64,000 nt of DNA, taken from positions 25,732,635 through 25,796,634 of the forward strand of contig JAJKFL010000005.1 of assembly GCA_021186555.1 (NCBI GenBank). Reading direction: 5' to 3'. The translations under genes and the position numbers were made by a program. Under the pieces are notes generated by a model that worked only from the letters and a program-made list of their open reading frames with translations, made no database searches and had not been told where the DNA came from. Below are positions 60,667-64,000 of this stretch, piece by piece. The DNA comes from Reticulitermes speratus. Taxonomy: Eukaryota; Arthropoda; Insecta; Blattodea; Rhinotermitidae. The first letter of the stretch is position 1; every line of letters begins with the position of its first letter.

Positions 60667-63035
60667 AGTCAACTTTCACTAATTCTAATAAGTACTTCGT
60701 TTTTTGTTCCGTTCGTTAGTTTTCCCTCTTCTGTTAACTTCAAGCCCTTAGAAAGTCCTTTGAATGAGCAGCTGTCCAAACCAAGGCTTGTACGTAAAGA
60801 AGACAAAGTGTAATATCAGTTCTGGCGCGTTCAAGTAAACAATACGTAATTATGATATAGTTATAAATACAGCCAGTCCCCGATATAGCACCCCCCCTCC
60901 CCCCCACCCGATATAGCGCCACTCTCACGTATAGTCCGTTAAATATTTAGCGAGTTACGCTTCAGACACGCAATAAAAAAGTGCGTACGTCTTCATGTGC
61001 TGTATCCACCATTTGCTGTCAGACTAAACACATCTGAAATGTGTCCAATAAATGTAGGCGTAACTCTACAATATCAAAATTAATAAAAATCCATTCAGCC
61101 GCTCTCGAGTTGCACACGGACAGACAGACATAGCGATGCTAACAAGTTTTGAAACTTTGCGTTACGAGCGTGCCAAGAGGTGAATATACATCTGAGGTTG
61201 TTCAGCCCCGAGCACCGCTGTTACACAGCTTTTGTACTGTACTGTACTCGAGTGCTATTTGAGATCCAGACACTGCTTGCAATCTGTGTTGCACAGTACC
61301 CGGCTGCAATTCGAACCTTTGCTACTAAAATGTCAGTCTGTACGTCTGACTATTTACAGTATTATAACAATAAAACATAAACTTGAATAGCCTATGTTTA
61401 TTCATTGAAATATAACATAATGTTTGTATTTAAATTAAAATATATTACAGTTTAAATATTGTCCTGTAAAATATAGACATCGCCAGAATCATCAGATGCA
61501 CTGTGATTAGCATGTTACTGACCACCTTTACTTACAGTTTACGTCATAGTACCCAAGAAATATTTGCAATTACTTCCCTGGTACTGCAGTTACTCTGTTT
61601 TATCCCTGGTGTTTAGTATTATATTACCGCTTTGCATTTGTAATTAGGCACGTTCGTAAAACAGCTGCGAAAAACGACTATTAGCCTCGTCATATTTGTC
61701 TTTCGGCACGAAATAGTGCGACTCACGCCGGACGGATTTTCGTGAAATATCATGTTTGGGATTTTTACTACAATTTGTCGACACATTCAGATTTTGGTAA
61801 AAATCAGACATAAAAGACAGACGCTTTACATGAAGACCTACGTACATTTACGATCACATGTATCCATGATTGTGCCTTATAAATGAGACAAACCCTCTTC
61901 TCTGTGAGGCACGAGAAGAGGCCAAAGAAAAAGTTAAAGACCTAAACATAAACGCCGTGCATGAGCGTTTGTAAACGTAGCCGTTTCCGAGATCGAGATT
62001 GTAACGGTTATGGATATCAGTTTACTGCTAGGATACGGGGCAAACCTCTAGTGTGTTTTGTGTAAAACGTGGAAAGGCACATTTCAGATATTCATATCGG
62101 CTGTGATTTCTTGGAAATAGTCACGAATTTAAAATCTATAAAGAATAACAGAGGGAACGAGTCAGAAATGTTAACCTCTGCGATTTCGTAACTTGTTTTC
62201 TATTTTGTTTTTATGCTCTGTTATGACCTTCAGGCCGCTATTACTTTTACTCAAGAAAACTAAGCTGTCCTTCGATATTTCAGACGAAATGGTTAAGCTA
62301 CTGATGACCACAACAACCGTCAGCACATTAGATACTGCATTTGCGTATCAGTAACCTTTGATTTAACTTCTCATTACCATTACCAGTTGCAGTAGTACAT
62401 GTTCCTTGAAACAGAATGAAGTCCACTGCGTTATCTATGTCTGCTGACTATTCATTTAGTGTTCTTTTCTGGTGTAAATTAATTACCTTACTTAGACGTT
62501 GGGTTAGTGAAAGTATGCAAATTACGTGCAAATCGAATCGTTTGCCGTACAAAAATGTGGGTGACTTTGGGCCATTTACTAGTTCTTCCAAACAGATAAT
62601 ATAATCTAACTGGCCGCTTCTGTATAATAACTCATTAAAGCACCGAACTACATGTACCATGTCCCTAAACGTTAAAACACAGTTTGCACTTTGTCCGTTA
62701 AGTTTATGTATGATTTCTCACACAATTAACCGATCCTTTTGAATGTAGGTTCAATACCTTCTGAGAGGAAGGAACCTATTTTCACATATCGTTTACACAA
62801 ATACCAGGCTTCAAAAAGTTAATTACTTTTAAAAGAAGTAATCTTGTAGCAAATGCCCTTCTCACGCTTCTCTGAGATACGGTGAAGCAAGGTCTCTCAG
62901 AACATGTCCACAAGTTGATTACAAAAGGTCCATAGTTTATAGTCCATATTTGTGACAAGAGGATGGTCTCGGCTGCACAACAGCAATGACACGTCTTACA
63001 TCATTAAGTTGTTAAAATGAATGACTACACCGTTT
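60667..63035. other. no gene; pogo-end and family F fragments
   Basis: 60875-60945 carries CAGTCCCCGATATAGC and a second CCCGATATAGCGCCACTCTC, like the ends of the intronic pogo element. 61645-61900 is a degraded family F copy (GGCACGTTCGTAAAAC ... ACTATTAGCCTCGTCATA). The remainder is unassigned. Confidence 0.45.
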
Positions 63036-63190
63036 AAAGCGTGTAATTTCTAACGCTCGGATACTGGCATCCTGGGTTCGAATTCAATTGAAGGCACGGG
63101 CGTATGTCTGCGTCTTTCATCTGTTTGTGTTTCTCTGTGTTGGTAGAGGTCTTGCGACGGGTCGATCCCTCATCCGAGGTGTCCTATCAA
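63036..63190 (+). mobile_element. tRNA-derived SINE, family A, degraded
   Basis: CTGGGTTCGAATTCAA (B-box), then GTGTTTCTCTGTGTTGGTAG, AGGTCTTGCGACGGGTCGAT and GAGGTGTCCTATCAAAC, parallel to the intact copies. The A-box is eroded and the 3' part is missing. Confidence 0.7.
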
Positions 63191-64000
63191 ACTTTCAAAA
63201 ACAAATTTCGAAATCCATAAATTGGGAGGTCGTAATCCGTCTCTAAGTGCTCTATCTAATTCATCAATAATTTCAGGTATGCACATAAAATAATCGATAC
63301 CGGAGATGATCTGACACATTTTATGGTGATACAGAATAAAATTTATATACTTCTGATATTTATCATCAAAAATGGCTTAAATTTCAAAACTTTATTATAT
63401 TCTTATTTGTTGGTTATTTTATATTTTTTGTGCCTCGTGTCCCAGAAATATTTTACTGTGTTTTGGTAGATGAGGGTGAAGCCTATTTAAGCCTAAAAAT
63501 ATAAGCCTATATGTCGGTACTTCTGAATTTCCATTTCGAGCACTAGTAACCACTGAACGTTTAAGAGTTAACATGTCATTTGAATCCACTATCATTTTTT
63601 TGCATTTTGATACCGTCGTTTCGGAGGTACGTGCTCCCTTCATCTTCAGGGTTCACGGAATTACATCTAGGTAGACACCGAAGCAATTGGGGGGGGGGGG
63701 GGGTGGAGTGGGTTTGGACAAATATCTCTCCCCTCCCCACTTTCCGTGATTTTCATTGGACACATTCCTTGCAACCCACCTAACGTCTATAATCGACCCA
63801 CTTCCCGCCTTATTTACCTGCCATAAAAGCCTGAAACTGCATACGCCACTTCAATATAACAAGCAGTGCTGTGAACCATAAGATACACAGGTACCGTTCG
63901 GAGACAGATTGCATTCTTCACGGGTCGCGTCGGGCTCACGGTTATTTTTGTCTTACCGCAGGACTACGTTACACGATAGTTATAAGACAGGCCTCTCACA
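63191..64000. other. no gene; hammerhead-like trace and G run
   Basis: On the minus strand near 63605-63655: CTGAAGA, TGAAGGGAGCACGTACCTCC, GAA, ACGACGGT. The core is complete but I see no pairing for stem I, so it is probably dead. G run at 63689-63703. Confidence 0.45.

Overview
The window looks like an insect nuclear genome, most likely a polyneopteran with a large, repeat-rich genome such as a cockroach or termite. The grounds are a huge split gene with GT-AG introns, AT-rich spacers, several tRNA-derived SINE families with target-site duplications, many decayed 3' tails of one non-LTR LINE whose readable peptides resemble those common in Blattodea, and hAT, mariner and pogo DNA transposons. 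Bacterial gene organisation is absent. The order-level placement is an inference from repeat style only.

Region 1 (about 0.9-17.4 kb, minus strand) holds the only convincing host gene. Three exons are visible: 17126-17368, 14101-15649 and a very large last exon, 917-12511 (3864 codons plus stop). The protein is built almost entirely from 29- and 33-residue units with the core DNL-x-x-EG-x-F. It ends in a Ser/Thr-rich segment, a Gln/His tract and a C-terminal tail rich in Lys, Pro and aromatic residues. Within the last exon a six-unit block (4 x 33 + 2 x 29 = 190 aa, 570 bp) recurs about six times almost unchanged, and a separate 87-bp unit occurs 13 times. All visible introns appear to be phase 2. 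Three single-base discontinuities, two of them plainly in short homopolymers, interrupt the frame and look more like sequence errors than decay. I do not recognise the gene by name. The 5' end is not found and may lie beyond the window or in a small exon I cannot identify.

Region 2 (about 17.4-64 kb) has no gene I can support. It is either intergenic or a very long 5' intron of the same gene. It is a mosaic of: SINE family A (Leu/Ser-tRNA-like head), B, C and D; 3' fragments of one LINE; a 21-copy, 50-bp minisatellite that grew out of LINE coding sequence; two hAT MITEs with near-perfect 8-bp duplications; a rearranged mariner whose ends are two inverted copies of the same terminus; a 259-bp inverted duplication; perfect palindromes; and poly-G tracts.

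The most interesting non-coding signals are hammerhead-ribozyme motifs. Three complete ones (two facing each other inside a 252-bp inverted repeat at 52703-53276, one at 57688) have the full CTGANGA...GAA core with pairable stems I, II and III. A fourth (43314) has one core change, and a wider repeat family carries degenerate versions. This architecture is known from Penelope-like retroelements.
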